From positions 13,826 to 77,825 of the forward strand of contig VSNM01000020.1 in assembly GCA_009774245.1 (NCBI GenBank): a stretch of 64,000 nucleotides of DNA. The letters run 5' to 3'. Shown here piece after piece: positions 8,757-18,581 of the stretch. The translations under genes and the position numbers were made by a program. The DNA is from Lachnospiraceae bacterium. Lineage in GTDB: Bacteria; Bacillota; Clostridia; Lachnospirales; Lachnospiraceae. The notes beneath the pieces were generated by a model that saw only the letters and a list, made by a program, of their open reading frames with translations, did no database searches and had not been told where the DNA came from. The number at the start of each line of letters is the position of its first letter. Within the stretch, counting starts at the first letter, position 1.

Positions 8757-10541
8757 ATGAAAAATCTGAGTGTAAAACTAAAAATGACCATTATTGGCGT
8801 TATGATCGTCGCTTTTATGCTGTTCAGCATCCAATTTTCTGTGAACAGTATGCAGGCAATCGACGAACGGATTCTGCTGGAGGAAGAGGAAAACATCCGC
8901 ACGGATTATGACAACAGCATCCGGCAGCAGGTCGAACAGGTCATCACGCTCCTCGAGACCTATCAGGCCGAAATCGAGGCAGGCGTCTATACCCGGGAGG
9001 AAGGCATGGCTCTTGCCGCGGACAAAGTCAGAGCCCTGCGTTATGGCACAGACGGCTATTTCTGGGTTGACCAGTCTGATGGCACCAACGTCGTCCTGCT
9101 CGGAAATGACACCGAAGGCACCAACCGCATGGGAACAACAGATGTAAACGGGTTTGCAATGGTAAAGGACTTTATACAGGGTGCGGTAGCTGAGGGAAGT
9201 TATTTCAGTGACTATGCGTATCCAAAGGAGGGCGGAACCGAGCCGATGCCAAAACGGGCATACACGGAGTACTTTGAGCCATTTGACTGGGTTGTCGGCA
9301 CGGGAAACTACATCGACAATATTGATGCACAGCTTACAACATCTACCGCGACCGCACACGCCTACACCAACCAGAAAATCCGGCTCTTCATCACAGTCTG
9401 CATCGTATTTGCCATTCTGATCGTGCTGTACCTTGTGGCAACCATCTTTGATATCACAAAACCATTAAATGAAGTCGGCACAATCCTCCGCAGTATGTCA
9501 GGCGGAGATTTCTCCGTAAAGATCGCGGAAAAAAACCTGCGCCGCCGGGACGACTTTGGCCGGCTTTCCAGGATTCTGGAAAAAACGCGTACTAATATTG
9601 GCGGACTGATTCATGATGTCAAGAATGAGACGAGCCTGACAACCGAGAGTGTCAACGGTATCGCTCAGAATATGGTCCATATGAACACGAAGGTGGAGGA
9701 CGTCTCCACGACAACCACACAGCTCTCAGCCTCCATGGATACAACCGCTTCCACCGCAGTGTCCATCAACGAAATGACAAGGGAGATCGAGTACGCAGCC
9801 AAAAACATAGCAGAACGCGCGCAGGAAGGCGCAGAACGCGCAGAAACGATTCACAGGAAGGCAACCAATGCCAGGAGCTCCGCGGGTAAGAGCAAGACCA
9901 GCCTCATCCAGCAAAAGACGGCAATCGAGGGCAGCCTTCAGGAAGCTCTCTCCAAAATAAAAATTGTCTCCGAGATTTCAACGCTTGCGGAATCCATCAT
10001 GGAAATTACCGCACAGACCAATCTGCTGTCACTGAATGCCAGCATCGAAGCTGCCAGGGCAGGAGAAGCCGGAAAAGGCTTCGCGGTCGTCGCGGATGAA
10101 ATCCGCAAGCTTGCCGAACAGTCGCAGAGCAGTACAGAAAATATCCAGAAAGTCACAGAACAGGTCAACAATTCCGTCAAAAGCCTCGCAAGCGACGCAA
10201 AACAGCTCCTGACCTTTATCGACACTCAGGTCATGGACAGTATCAGCCTATTTGAGACCATCGCAAACGACTATAACGAGGACGCCGGCGAGATCGATTC
10301 CCTCGTCACCGACTTTAGCGCGATTTCTGAGGAGCTTCTCGCCTCCATCTGCAACATTACCAGCTCCCTGGATGGCATCGCACAGGCCGCGCAGGAAAGC
10401 GCACAGGGCACAGCGAACATCGCAGACCGCGTTAAGGAGGTTGTACAAATCTCCGACTCTGTAAACACTTCCCTGCAGAACGCAAACGGAATTGTCGGCA
10501 GACTCAATGACGCGACAGGAAAATTCCAGTTGGAATCATAA
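8757..10541 (+). CDS. Methyl-accepting chemotaxis protein with single Cache domain
   Basis: A 594-residue transmembrane chemoreceptor. TM1 is at ~9-31; an extracellular sCache_2-type sensor (~35-205) has DGYFWVDQSDGTNVV and FDWVVGTGNYID motifs; TM2 is at ~209-231 and is followed by HAMP. The cytoplasmic signalling domain carries the highly conserved hairpin tip (TNLLSLNASIEAARAGEAG, about residues 420-440). It presumably signals through CheA (encoded at 47779-49926) via a coupling protein such as CheV. The ligand is unknown; Cache_2 receptors often bind small organic acids. It has its own promoter and terminator, so it is monocistronic. Confidence 0.95.
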   Translation: MKNLSVKLKMTIIGVMIVAFMLFSIQFSVNSMQAIDERILLEEEENIRTDYDNSIRQQVEQVITLLETYQAEIEAGVYTREEGMALAADKVRALRYGTDGYFWVDQSDGTNVVLLGNDTEGTNRMGTTDVNGFAMVKDFIQGAVAEGSYFSDYAYPKEGGTEPMPKRAYTEYFEPFDWVVGTGNYIDNIDAQLTTSTATAHAYTNQKIRLFITVCIVFAILIVLYLVATIFDITKPLNEVGTILRSMSGGDFSVKIAEKNLRRRDDFGRLSRILEKTRTNIGGLIHDVKNETSLTTESVNGIAQNMVHMNTKVEDVSTTTTQLSASMDTTASTAVSINEMTREIEYAAKNIAERAQEGAERAETIHRKATNARSSAGKSKTSLIQQKTAIEGSLQEALSKIKIVSEISTLAESIMEITAQTNLLSLNASIEAARAGEAGKGFAVVADEIRKLAEQSQSSTENIQKVTEQVNNSVKSLASDAKQLLTFIDTQVMDSISLFETIANDYNEDAGEIDSLVTDFSAISEELLASICNITSSLDGIAQAAQESAQGTANIADRVKEVVQISDSVNTSLQNANGIVGRLNDATGKFQLES

Positions 10542-10553
10542 GCGTATCTTAAT

Positions 10554-10591
10554 AAGCTGTCCTATCTCACGATCATGAGATAGGACAGCTT
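10554..10591. terminator. Bidirectional intrinsic terminator
   Basis: A perfect 16-bp stem (AAGCTGTCCTATCTCA / TGAGATAGGACAGCTT) with a 6-base loop CGATCA lies between the convergent chemoreceptor and ABC exporter genes. Flanking A and T residues allow termination from either side. Confidence 0.85.
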
Positions 10592-10595
10592 TATT

Positions 10596-12500
10596 CTAAT
10601 TCGCCGCAATCGCATTGCCAGTATAAAGCTGATAATACTTGCCCTGTGCCTCGATCAGCTCATCATGCGTGCCGCGCTCGATGATCCTGCCCTGCTCGAG
10701 CACCATGATGCAGTCGCTGTTCTTGACGGTCGAGAGCCTGTGGGCGATGACAAATGTCGTCCTGCCCTTCATCAGCTTATCCATGCCGTCCTGCACGATC
10801 TTCTCTGTACGCGTATCGATCGAGCTCGTCGCCTCGTCGAGAATCAGTGCGGGCGGATCTGCGATCGCTGCCCTCGCGATCGCAAGGAGCTGGCGCTGTC
10901 CCTGGCTCAAGTTTGCGCCGTCGCCTGTCAGCAGCGTATTGTAGCCATCAGGAAGCTTTTCGATAAATTCATGCGCATTCGCAAGCTTTGCCGCCGCGAT
11001 GACCTCCTCGTCCGTGGCGTCGAGCTTGCCATAGCGGATATTTTCCATCACGGTAGCCGTAAACAAATGTGTATCCTGCAGCACAATGCCGAGTGAACGG
11101 CGCAAATCCGCTTTCTTGATCTTGTTGACATTGATGTTGTCATACCGAATCTTACCGTCCTGGATATCGTAAAAACGATTGATCAGATTGGTGATCGTCG
11201 TCTTGCCGGCGCCAGTGGAACCGACAAACGCAATCTTCTGCCCCGGCTCCGCAAACAGCTTGACATTGTGGAGCACGATCTTGTCATCCGTATAGCCAAA
11301 GTCCACGTCATCAAACACGACGCCGCCCTCGAGCCGCTGATAAGTGGTGGTGTCACTCGCCTTGTGATAATGCTTCCATGCCCACATACCAGTGTGTTTC
11401 TGTGTCTCCCTGATCTCGCCGTTAATCTCCTCCGCATTGACCAGTGATACATAGCCCTCGTCTGTCTCGGGCTGCTCGTCGAGCATCTTGAAAATACGGT
11501 CGGCTCCGGCAAGCGCCATGACAACGGAGTTGAACTGCTGACTCACCTGGTTGATTGGCATGTTAAAGCTTTTATTAAAACTCAGAAAACTTGCAAGTCC
11601 GCCAAGTGTCAGTCCGCCAATGTTCCCAAGCGCCAGGATGCCGCCCACGATCGCGCACACTACATAGCTTAAGTTTCCGAGCTGCGCATTGATCGGGCCG
11701 AGCATATTACCAAACTGGTTCGCATTGTAAGCACTTTCAAACAGCTCCTCGTTCAACTGATTGAAACGCTCCATGCTCTCCTCCTCGTGGCAGAACACCT
11801 TGACCACCTTCTGCCCTTCCATCATTTCCTCGACAAATCCATTCACTGCGCCGATGGATTTCTGCTGCGCCACGAAATACCTGCCGGAAAGTCCCGTTGC
11901 CTTCTTTGTGACAAAGAGCATGATCGCAACCATGATCAGCGTCGTGATTGTCAGCGGCACACTCAGGATGACCATACTTACAAAGACGCTGACAATCGTG
12001 ATCGCACTGTTTAGAAACTGCGGCATACTCTGGCTGATCATCTGTCTCAATGTATCGATATCGTTGGTGTATCTCGACATGATATCACCGTGCGGATGTG
12101 TGTCGAAATACTTGATCGGCAATGCCTCCATCTTGTTAAACATATCATTCCTGATATTGCGCATCGTTCCCTGGCTGACATTGATCATAATCCTGTTATA
12201 TAGATAGGAAGCCAGCACTCCTATGGCATAGAAGCATGCCACCCTGAAGATTGCCTGTGCAAGTCCCGAGAAATCCGGGTTTTCCGTGCCAAGCAGCGGC
12301 ATGATGTACTCGTCGATCAACGTCTGTGTAAACAGTGTTCCCTGAATGTTGGCAAACACGCCCACAAAGATACATACGACAACAATAATGACATGTGGTG
12401 TATAATTTTTGAGCACATACCCCATAAGCCTCTTAAAAAGCTTCCCTGGATTTTCAATCTTTGGTCTTGGTCCTCTCGTGTGATGTCCTGGTCCTGGCAT
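10596..12500 (-). CDS. ABC exporter half, consensus ATPase (heterodimer partner)
   Basis: A 634-residue half-transporter with six TM segments (~30-340) fused to an ATPase. Walker A VGSTGAGKTT, signature LSQGQRQ, Walker B with catalytic Glu ILDEATSSID and a normal H-loop IAHR mark the hydrolysis-competent subunit. A ~30-residue insert around WAWKHYHK lies between the TM and ATP domains. Its ATG overlaps the stop of the upstream subunit (TAATG), so the two are translationally coupled, as in BmrCD/TM287-288-type multidrug exporters. The substrate is probably drugs or lipids, by inference from family and the MarR gene. Confidence 0.93.
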   Translation of the reverse strand: MPGPGHHTRGPRPKIENPGKLFKRLMGYVLKNYTPHVIIVVVCIFVGVFANIQGTLFTQTLIDEYIMPLLGTENPDFSGLAQAIFRVACFYAIGVLASYLYNRIMINVSQGTMRNIRNDMFNKMEALPIKYFDTHPHGDIMSRYTNDIDTLRQMISQSMPQFLNSAITIVSVFVSMVILSVPLTITTLIMVAIMLFVTKKATGLSGRYFVAQQKSIGAVNGFVEEMMEGQKVVKVFCHEEESMERFNQLNEELFESAYNANQFGNMLGPINAQLGNLSYVVCAIVGGILALGNIGGLTLGGLASFLSFNKSFNMPINQVSQQFNSVVMALAGADRIFKMLDEQPETDEGYVSLVNAEEINGEIRETQKHTGMWAWKHYHKASDTTTYQRLEGGVVFDDVDFGYTDDKIVLHNVKLFAEPGQKIAFVGSTGAGKTTITNLINRFYDIQDGKIRYDNINVNKIKKADLRRSLGIVLQDTHLFTATVMENIRYGKLDATDEEVIAAAKLANAHEFIEKLPDGYNTLLTGDGANLSQGQRQLLAIARAAIADPPALILDEATSSIDTRTEKIVQDGMDKLMKGRTTFVIAHRLSTVKNSDCIMVLEQGRIIERGTHDELIEAQGKYYQLYTGNAIAAN

Positions 12501-14248
12501 TAGTTGTCACCTCCATTCTGGTCAAAGTCCGCGTTTCCTCCGGTCTGTGATTCATATACCTCGCGGTAGATCGGACTGTTTTCAAGCAGTTCGTCATGCG
12601 TTCCAAACGCGGTTACCATACCGTTATCCATGACGATAATGCGGTCTGCATTCTGCACGCTGCTCACCCGCTGTGCGATAATCAGCTTGGTCGTATCTGG
12701 TATCTCCTCCGCAAATGCCCTTCTGATCCTGGCATCGGTGGCAGTGTCCACCGCGCTGGTACTGTCATCGAGTATCAGTATCCTTGGCTTTTTGAGCAGC
12801 GCCCGCGCGATACAGAGCCTCTGTTTCTGTCCACCGGATACATTTGTACCGCCCTGCTCTATAAACGTGTTGTATTTATCGGGCATTTTCTGTATAAACT
12901 CATCTGCGCAGGCAAGCTGGCATGCCCGGATACATTCCTCCTCCGTGGCGTTCTTGTCACCCCACCGGAGATTTTCTAATATCGTACCGCTGAAAAGAAC
13001 ATTTTTCTGCAGAACGACCGCAACCTGATTTCTGAGCACTTCCATATCGTACTTACGCACATCAATGCCGCCTACCAGCAGCTCTCCCGATGTGACATCA
13101 TACAGGCGGCTGATCAGATTGACCAGACTGGACTTGGCGCTGCCTGTGCCACCGATAATACCGATCGTCTCCCCCGAATGGATATCCAGATTGATATTGT
13201 TCAGGACCGGTTTGCTGTCTTTATTGTAAGCAAAGGATACCTCCTTAAAGGTGATGCTTCCGTCCCTCACGTCCATGACTGGGTTCTCGGGATTTCTAAG
13301 ACTCGTCTGCTCCGTTAAAACTTCCGCGATACGCTTTGCGCTGGCATAGCTCATGGACAACATGACGAAAATCATCGATACCATCATAAGGCTCATGAGG
13401 ATATTCATGCAATAGGCCAGCAGGCTCATCATCTCGCCTGTCGTGAGTCCTCCTGCGACAATCGTCTTGGCGCCAAGCCATGAGATCAGCAGGATACAGC
13501 CGTACACCGTCGCCATCATCAACGGCATGTTGATGACAACGAGTTTCTCAGCCTTTAGGAACATATTATAGATATTCTGGTTTGCCTTTGCAAATTTGTC
13601 CTTCTCATAATCCTCGCGCACATAGGCCTTCACGACACGGATCGCGGACACGTTTTCCTGCACGCTCGCGTTCAGGTCGTCATACTTTTCAAACACCTGG
13701 CGGAAATACTTGTTTGCCCTCGGCATGATAAACGAGAGACAAATCGCCAAAAAGATAACAGCCACCAGATAGATGCTTGCCAGCCGCGCGTTGATGGAAA
13801 ACGCCATAACCATCGCGATAATCATGGACGCCGGCGCGCGCATCGCCATGCGCAGGATCATCTGATACGCGTTCTGGATATTGGTCACGTCCGTCGTGAG
13901 CCTCGTGATCAGGCTTGATGTAGAATACTTGTCGATGTTTGCAAAGGAATATGTCTGGATATTCTCATACATCGCTTTCCTGAGGTTTCTCGCAAAGCCT
14001 GTCGATGCCCTGGCACCGTACTTTGCCCCCATGAGACCTGCCCACAGACCGATCAGCGCCATCACGATCATCAGACCGCCGATCTTGTAAATATGGTTCA
14101 GGTTTACCGCATTGACGCCATCATCGATGATCGATGCCATCAGCAGCGGAATGATCATTTCCATGATAACCTCCAAAATCATGAAAACAGGCGTCAGTAT
14201 GGAATCTTTTTTAAATTCCTTAATTTGTGCGCCTAATACCTTCAGCAT
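12500..14248 (-). CDS. ABC exporter half, degenerate ATPase
   Basis: A 582-residue half-transporter with six TM segments (~15-310) and an ATPase. Several catalytic positions depart from consensus: Walker A reads GGTGSAKSS (Ala for the last Gly), the Walker B dyad is LILDDSTSAVD (Asp for the catalytic Glu), and the H-loop is IAQR (Gln for His). This is the pattern of the non-hydrolysing partner in heterodimeric exporters, here paired with the coupled downstream gene. The marR gene upstream on the same strand, separated by a repeat element, is the likely regulator. Confidence 0.93.
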   Translation of the reverse strand: MLKVLGAQIKEFKKDSILTPVFMILEVIMEMIIPLLMASIIDDGVNAVNLNHIYKIGGLMIVMALIGLWAGLMGAKYGARASTGFARNLRKAMYENIQTYSFANIDKYSTSSLITRLTTDVTNIQNAYQMILRMAMRAPASMIIAMVMAFSINARLASIYLVAVIFLAICLSFIMPRANKYFRQVFEKYDDLNASVQENVSAIRVVKAYVREDYEKDKFAKANQNIYNMFLKAEKLVVINMPLMMATVYGCILLISWLGAKTIVAGGLTTGEMMSLLAYCMNILMSLMMVSMIFVMLSMSYASAKRIAEVLTEQTSLRNPENPVMDVRDGSITFKEVSFAYNKDSKPVLNNINLDIHSGETIGIIGGTGSAKSSLVNLISRLYDVTSGELLVGGIDVRKYDMEVLRNQVAVVLQKNVLFSGTILENLRWGDKNATEEECIRACQLACADEFIQKMPDKYNTFIEQGGTNVSGGQKQRLCIARALLKKPRILILDDSTSAVDTATDARIRRAFAEEIPDTTKLIIAQRVSSVQNADRIIVMDNGMVTAFGTHDELLENSPIYREVYESQTGGNADFDQNGGDN

Positions 14249-14287
14249 AAATAAACCTCCATTCGTATTTGATTCAATCTGTCAAAT

Positions 14288-14380
14288 CGAGTAGGGAAAT
14301 GCCCCTCTCCACTACTCGCGCGCCGGGCACCCGTCAGCGTATGCTGACAATCTTCCTCTGGGTGCCCGTGTGCATAAAAA
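14288..14380 (+). repeat. Double-hairpin intergenic repeat, copy A
   Basis: Hairpin 1 has arms CGAGTAG (14288-14294) and CTACTCG (14312-14318). Hairpin 2 has outer arms GGGCACCC (14325-14332) and GGGTGCCC (14360-14367) enclosing GTCAGC/GCTGAC, then the tail GTGTGCATAAAAA. It lies between marR and the exporter genes. Related copies are at 24469-24563 and 51467-51557, with partial copies at 17472 and 42637. Confidence 0.8.
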
Positions 14381-14397
14381 GCCATCGGTTTCTCCGG

Positions 14398-14865
14398 CTA
14401 TTGATTCATGTTTGATAAGAGCTTCTGCGCGACTCTGCGGAAAACTTCCAGCTCATCCTCCTCAATCCCCTCGAGCATACTGTCATCCATGCGATCAATC
14501 ATCCTCCTTGTCCTGGCCGCAGTCTCCTTGCCCTGCTCTGTCAAAAAAATCCGTTTCAGCCTGGCGTCCCCCTCCACGGCCTCACGCGTGATATAACCTT
14601 TTTTCTCCATGAGCTGCAGAATCGTTGTCACCGTGGATCTCTTGATGCCAAAATCCGACTCGATCGTCTTCTGGTAAATCGCCCTGTCCTGATTATGGTC
14701 AAGATATCCCATGATCCAACCGTGCATCAGCGTCACTTCGTCAAGCCCCGCCTCCGTGCCACAGGTTATAAAATTCCTTTTAAATGCACTGTTCAGTTCC
14801 CGGATGATCTTTCCGATTTTGTTCGGTTCAGGCATATTACCGCAGCCATTGTTAACCTCATCCAT
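14398..14865 (-). CDS. MarR-family transcriptional regulator
   Basis: A 155-residue winged-helix regulator. The recognition region SDFGIKRSTVTTILQLMEKK and the wing GDARLKRIFLTEQG are typical of MarR proteins. The start at 14865 (MDEVNNGCG) is chosen for its AAGAGGTG site; a longer frame to 14952 exists. It is encoded immediately upstream of the two exporter subunits on the same strand, the classic arrangement for a repressor of a multidrug ABC exporter. The ligand is unknown. Confidence 0.9.
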   Translation of the reverse strand: MDEVNNGCGNMPEPNKIGKIIRELNSAFKRNFITCGTEAGLDEVTLMHGWIMGYLDHNQDRAIYQKTIESDFGIKRSTVTTILQLMEKKGYITREAVEGDARLKRIFLTEQGKETAARTRRMIDRMDDSMLEGIEEDELEVFRRVAQKLLSNMNQ

Positions 14866-15030
14866 ATCGCATGCACCTCTTTTCCGCGTCTGTCCTACCA
14901 TGCTTTTTGCACTCTTATCGGGATTGATGTCCTTACAGTCCAGTTTGTTCATATCCGAACTGTTCGTGTGCTAACATTTTATTCCCGATTGAAAAAGAAG
15001 TCAACACCTTTTGCGCACTTCACACTTTTT

Positions 15031-16881
15031 TCACATTTTGTTCCCGTCCGTTATCTGCCCTGCAATCTTCTCCGCCAGTTCCTGCAGATACATCCAGCGC
15101 TCCATCTTTTCCTCAAGCAGTTTCTCTGCACCCTCCTTGTCCTTTGCCAGCTCGTTCAATTTCACAAAATCACTGGCATTTTCCGCCATCGTGTTTTCCA
15201 GTTTTTCTATTTTTTCCTCCAACGCTGCTATCTCATCCTCAATCGACTCGTATTCTCTCTGCTCCTTATAGGAAAATTTCAATTTCTCCTGACGGTTTTT
15301 CACGGTTTTCAGGCTGACACCGGATTTCCCCTCCGCCTGCACCGCATTTTTAACCCCTTCTTCCTCCTGCAGCCTTGCCTGATAATCGGTAAAACCGCCC
15401 TCGTACTGCCTGATCGTGCCATTCTGAAAAGCAAAGATCCGTCTCACAACCCTGTCCAGAAAATAGCGGTCGTGGGAGACAGCGACCACAATGCCATCAA
15501 AATGATCCAGGTAATCCTCCAGTATCGTGAGCGTCTGTATGTCCAGATCATTGGTAGGCTCGTCAAGAACCAGTACATTGGGCGCCTCCATCAGCACACG
15601 CAGCAGATTCAGCCTGCGTCTTTCCCCGCCTGAAAGCTTCCCAAGCAGCCCATACTGCTTCTCCGGCGGAAACAAAAAACGCTCCAGCATGACGGAGGCA
15701 GAGACGGAACCGTCCACCGTCTGCACGTACTCCGCCGTGTTCCGAATGTAATCTATGACACGCATATCCGGTTTCATGTATGCCAGACCTGCGCCCTCAT
15801 CATTGCGGATCTCCTGCGCGTAATAGCCAATTTTGATCGTCTGTCCTGTTATGACCTCGCCTGCGTCCGGCTGCTCCATGCCGCAGAGAACCCTCATGAG
15901 CGTTGATTTCCCGCAGCCATTTTCCCCGATAAACCCGATTCTGTCATTTTTTAAGAAAATATAGCTGAAATCACGGATTAATTCTTTGCCGCCATACCCC
16001 TTTGTGATATGTCTCAGCTCCACTGTCGTCTTACCCATGCGGGTAGATATGGCGTTTGCCACGGAGCTCAAGTCAAGCTGCGCGTCCTGCTGCGGCCCCT
16101 TTTGTGCTGCCAGGTTCTCATAGCGCTGTATATGTGCCTTTTGCTTGGTACTTCTGGCACGCGCGCCCCTTTTCATCCACTCGATCTCCACACGCAGGAT
16201 GCTCTGCCTCTTGCGCTCTGTGGCAAGCTCCATATCCTCCCGCTGTGCCTTCAATTCCAGAAAACCGGTATAATTTGTCTGATAACTGTAGATTTTTCCC
16301 TTGTCAATCTCTACAATTCTGTTGGACACACTGTCGAGAAAATACCGGTCATGCGTCACCATGACCAAGGCTCCCCGGAAGTTTTTCAGATATTCCTCCA
16401 GCCAGTCCGCCATGGACGAATCCAGGTGGTTGGTCGGCTCATCGAGCACCAGTACGTCCGCCTTTGACAGCAGTGTGTTGGCAAGCGCTATTCTCTTGCG
16501 CTGCCCGCCCGACATCGTGCCGACTTTCTGTCCGTATTCGCTGATACCCAGCTTTTGCAGCATCGCCTTGGCGTCGCTCTCCAGCGACCACTCGTTGTCA
16601 TGTGTGCGATTGCCCTCCATGACAGCCTCAAGAACGGTCGCATCCTTCTGGAAATCCGGCGTCTGCGGCAGATACCGTATCACGATATTGTTTGCCCTTG
16701 TGACTGTGCCCTGATCCGGTGTCTCTACTCCTATGAGCATTCTTAATAATGTCGTTTTACCCGTGCCATTGATACCGATGACTCCCACCTTCTCCATCTC
16801 GTCGACTGTGAAGGAAGCGTCCTCAAAAAGCGGCGTATCTGTATAGTACTTGGTAATATTTTCGACGTTAATAAGATTCAT
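15031..16881 (-). CDS. ABC-F family ATPase (Uup-like)
   Basis: A 616-residue soluble protein with two ABC ATPase domains and no TM segments. Walker A motifs are GINGTGKTT (~37-45) and GENGCGKST. Both signature (SGGQRKR, SGGERRR) and Walker B (VLDEPTNHLD, VLDEPTNDLD) motifs are present. The linker between them is basic and helical. A C-terminal coiled coil (~530-610, EEKIEKLENTMAEN) resembles Uup. ABC-F proteins act on the ribosome as translation factors, and some give antibiotic resistance. GreA lies 52 bases upstream on the same strand. Confidence 0.92.
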   Translation of the reverse strand: MNLINVENITKYYTDTPLFEDASFTVDEMEKVGVIGINGTGKTTLLRMLIGVETPDQGTVTRANNIVIRYLPQTPDFQKDATVLEAVMEGNRTHDNEWSLESDAKAMLQKLGISEYGQKVGTMSGGQRKRIALANTLLSKADVLVLDEPTNHLDSSMADWLEEYLKNFRGALVMVTHDRYFLDSVSNRIVEIDKGKIYSYQTNYTGFLELKAQREDMELATERKRQSILRVEIEWMKRGARARSTKQKAHIQRYENLAAQKGPQQDAQLDLSSVANAISTRMGKTTVELRHITKGYGGKELIRDFSYIFLKNDRIGFIGENGCGKSTLMRVLCGMEQPDAGEVITGQTIKIGYYAQEIRNDEGAGLAYMKPDMRVIDYIRNTAEYVQTVDGSVSASVMLERFLFPPEKQYGLLGKLSGGERRRLNLLRVLMEAPNVLVLDEPTNDLDIQTLTILEDYLDHFDGIVVAVSHDRYFLDRVVRRIFAFQNGTIRQYEGGFTDYQARLQEEEGVKNAVQAEGKSGVSLKTVKNRQEKLKFSYKEQREYESIEDEIAALEEKIEKLENTMAENASDFVKLNELAKDKEGAEKLLEEKMERWMYLQELAEKIAGQITDGNKM

Positions 16882-16933
16882 ATATAATACTCCTTCACTG
16901 TTCCCTGCCCTGCGGATTTTAAAATTTCTTCAT

Positions 16934-17437
16934 TTAGAATTTTCTAAGCTCAATCGAATCATCGTCCGGCGTATTCTCCACCGACCTGACCACCACATCA
17001 TAGCCAAAATCACTGTTCACCTGTACATGCACCGTATCGCCGCACTTATGGCCTGCGAGCGCTTTTCCGATCGGCGATTCGATGCTGATGAGTCCCTGCA
17101 ACGGGTTGTTGCGCACAGTTGTCACCAGGCGGTATGTCTCGACCGTGCCGTCCTCCACAAACTCAACCTCCACAGTCTTGTTCAGCCCGATCTCATCTTC
17201 CCTGGCGTCGTCCTCTATAATCTGTGCTGTTTTTATCATCCGCTCGAGGTAACGAATCCGGCTCTCGTTCTGGTTCTTGTATTTCTTTGCCGCATAGTAC
17301 TCAAAATTCTCGCTCAGATCCCCCTGTGCGCGCGCCTCCTTGACCGCCTCCAGCGCCTCTTTCCGAATCACGAGCTTTCTGTGCTCGATCTCCTCCTCCA
17401 TCTTTTTGATGTCACTTCTTGTCAGTTTATCATTCAT
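16934..17437 (-). CDS. greA: Transcription elongation factor GreA/GreB family
   Basis: A 167-residue protein: an N-terminal antiparallel coiled coil with the acidic tip ARAQGDLSENFEYYAAK, which reaches the RNA polymerase active site, and a C-terminal FKBP-like domain ending in SPIGKALAGHKCGDTV. It rescues backtracked polymerase by stimulating transcript cleavage. A strong AAAGGAGAG precedes the ATG. The gene is somewhat diverged from canonical GreA, so it may be a paralogue. Confidence 0.9.
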   Translation of the reverse strand: MNDKLTRSDIKKMEEEIEHRKLVIRKEALEAVKEARAQGDLSENFEYYAAKKYKNQNESRIRYLERMIKTAQIIEDDAREDEIGLNKTVEVEFVEDGTVETYRLVTTVRNNPLQGLISIESPIGKALAGHKCGDTVHVQVNSDFGYDVVVRSVENTPDDDSIELRKF

Positions 17438-17471
17438 TTTAATCTCTCCTTTTCAATCAAACAGGGGAAAA

Positions 17472-17512
17472 GTGCCCGTGTGCATAATAAATCGAGCAGG
17501 GAACCCTGCCCG
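17472..17512 (-). repeat. Partial double-hairpin repeat and hairpin
   Basis: GTGCCCGTGTGCATAA (17472-17487) is the conserved tail of the repeat family. It is followed by the hairpin CGAGCAGGG (17493-17501) / CCCTGCCCG (17504-17512). It lies between greA and the formate/nitrite transporter gene and may act as the latter's terminator. Confidence 0.5.
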
Positions 17513-17538
17513 ACATACTTTATCTATATCACCCTGTA

Positions 17539-18390
17539 CTACTTCGTCTTATTAACCAACTTACTCTTGTGGATTGCATACAGCGGAAGTGCGATAAATA
17601 CCATGCCGCCGAGGATATTACCGATCGTCACCGGTATCAGGTTCGATGCAAACCCGCCAATATTCAGGCTGGAGCTGATCTGGTCATCCGTAATCCCATA
17701 CAGCTCCTGTGCCTTCGCCACATATGTACTGTTTGCGCTGGCAATGATGCCCGCCGGAATATAAAACATATTTGCTACGCAGTGCTCCCAGCCACCGATG
17801 ACAAATGCCGCAATCGGGAAAAAGATCGCCCACACCTTGCCCGCGATATCCTTCGCTGCAGTCGCCATCAACACAGCCATGCACACGAGGATATTGCAGA
17901 GAATACCGGAGCAGACCGCCTTAAACGGCGCGATCGTCGCCTTTCCATAAGCCACCTTGATCGTAAAAGCACCCAGCGCCCCGTCTGTATAATCCAACAG
18001 TCCACTGAAATATACCAGTGCTGCGATCAACACCGCCCCGGCCATGTTGCTGAAATACACAATGACGAGCGTCTTAATCATAGGAAGCGCACGAAAACGT
18101 TTGTCTGCTACCCCCGCGATCATCAGGCAATCCCCTGTAAAAAGTTCCCCTCCGACAAACACGATCATCATGAGTCCCACGGGGAAGATGCAACCCGCAA
18201 GCGTCTTGGATAATCCCTGGTTTGCGATATTGTGCACCGCAGCGTTGCTCGATGCACCGCCAAACGCGATAAATGCGCCCGCCATGATTCCGAGCAGGAT
18301 ACACTTCAATAAAGGAAGCTTTACCTTTCCCTCTCCCGCCTTCATATTTGCCTCCAGCACCTCTGCCGGAGAATTAAATGCATTTTCCAT
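17539..18390 (-). CDS. Formate/nitrite channel (FNT family)
   Basis: A 283-residue membrane protein with six predicted TM segments and FNT hallmarks: an AFIAFGGASSNAA segment near residue 40 and a GGWEHCVANMFYIPAG region in the fifth helix area. FocA/NirC-type pentameric channels move formate, nitrite or hydrosulfide across the cytoplasmic membrane. In an anaerobic fermenter formate export is likely. AAAAGGAG precedes the ATG. It is divergent from a LacI-type regulator, and a regulatory link is possible but unproven. Confidence 0.92.
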   Translation of the reverse strand: MENAFNSPAEVLEANMKAGEGKVKLPLLKCILLGIMAGAFIAFGGASSNAAVHNIANQGLSKTLAGCIFPVGLMMIVFVGGELFTGDCLMIAGVADKRFRALPMIKTLVIVYFSNMAGAVLIAALVYFSGLLDYTDGALGAFTIKVAYGKATIAPFKAVCSGILCNILVCMAVLMATAAKDIAGKVWAIFFPIAAFVIGGWEHCVANMFYIPAGIIASANSTYVAKAQELYGITDDQISSSLNIGGFASNLIPVTIGNILGGMVFIALPLYAIHKSKLVNKTK

Positions 18391-18512
18391 CTCTATGTAC
18401 TCCTTTTACCTTATCAGTTATTTGTTATCAATAAAAGTATACATCATAAAACGCTTTATTGTCCATACCTATTATTTTTTCCCCATTATCCCTGTTTTTT
18501 TATTACAAGCGG

Positions 18513-18541
18513 TTGAAAACGATTTCCGTATCGTGTAAACT
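18513..18541 (+). promoter_or_regulatory. Promoter with cre-like operator for LacI-type gene
   Basis: TTGAAA (18513-18518), a 17-base spacer and TAAACT (18536-18541) form a promoter. Overlapping it, TTGAAAACGATTTCC fits the catabolite-responsive element consensus except at the last base. This could be CcpA control or autoregulation by the encoded LacI-type protein. Confidence 0.5.
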
Positions 18542-18581
18542 ATTCCTAAAAGGAAACTCATTTGAAGGTGGATTACAAATT

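Noticed and set aside
12500..14248. Altered Walker A, Walker B and H-loop as evidence of a pseudogene
   Set aside because: This combination is the normal state of the degenerate subunit in heterodimeric ABC exporters, and the partner subunit is intact and coupled.
14695..15633. Plus-strand open frame of 312 codons over the marR and ABC-F genes
   Set aside because: It spans two well-supported genes and an intergenic region on the other strand; low-complexity hydrophobic translation typical of a shadow frame.
16850..17764. Plus-strand open frame of 304 codons opposite greA and the formate channel
   Set aside because: Antisense to GreA and FNT genes with clear family motifs; no start context.
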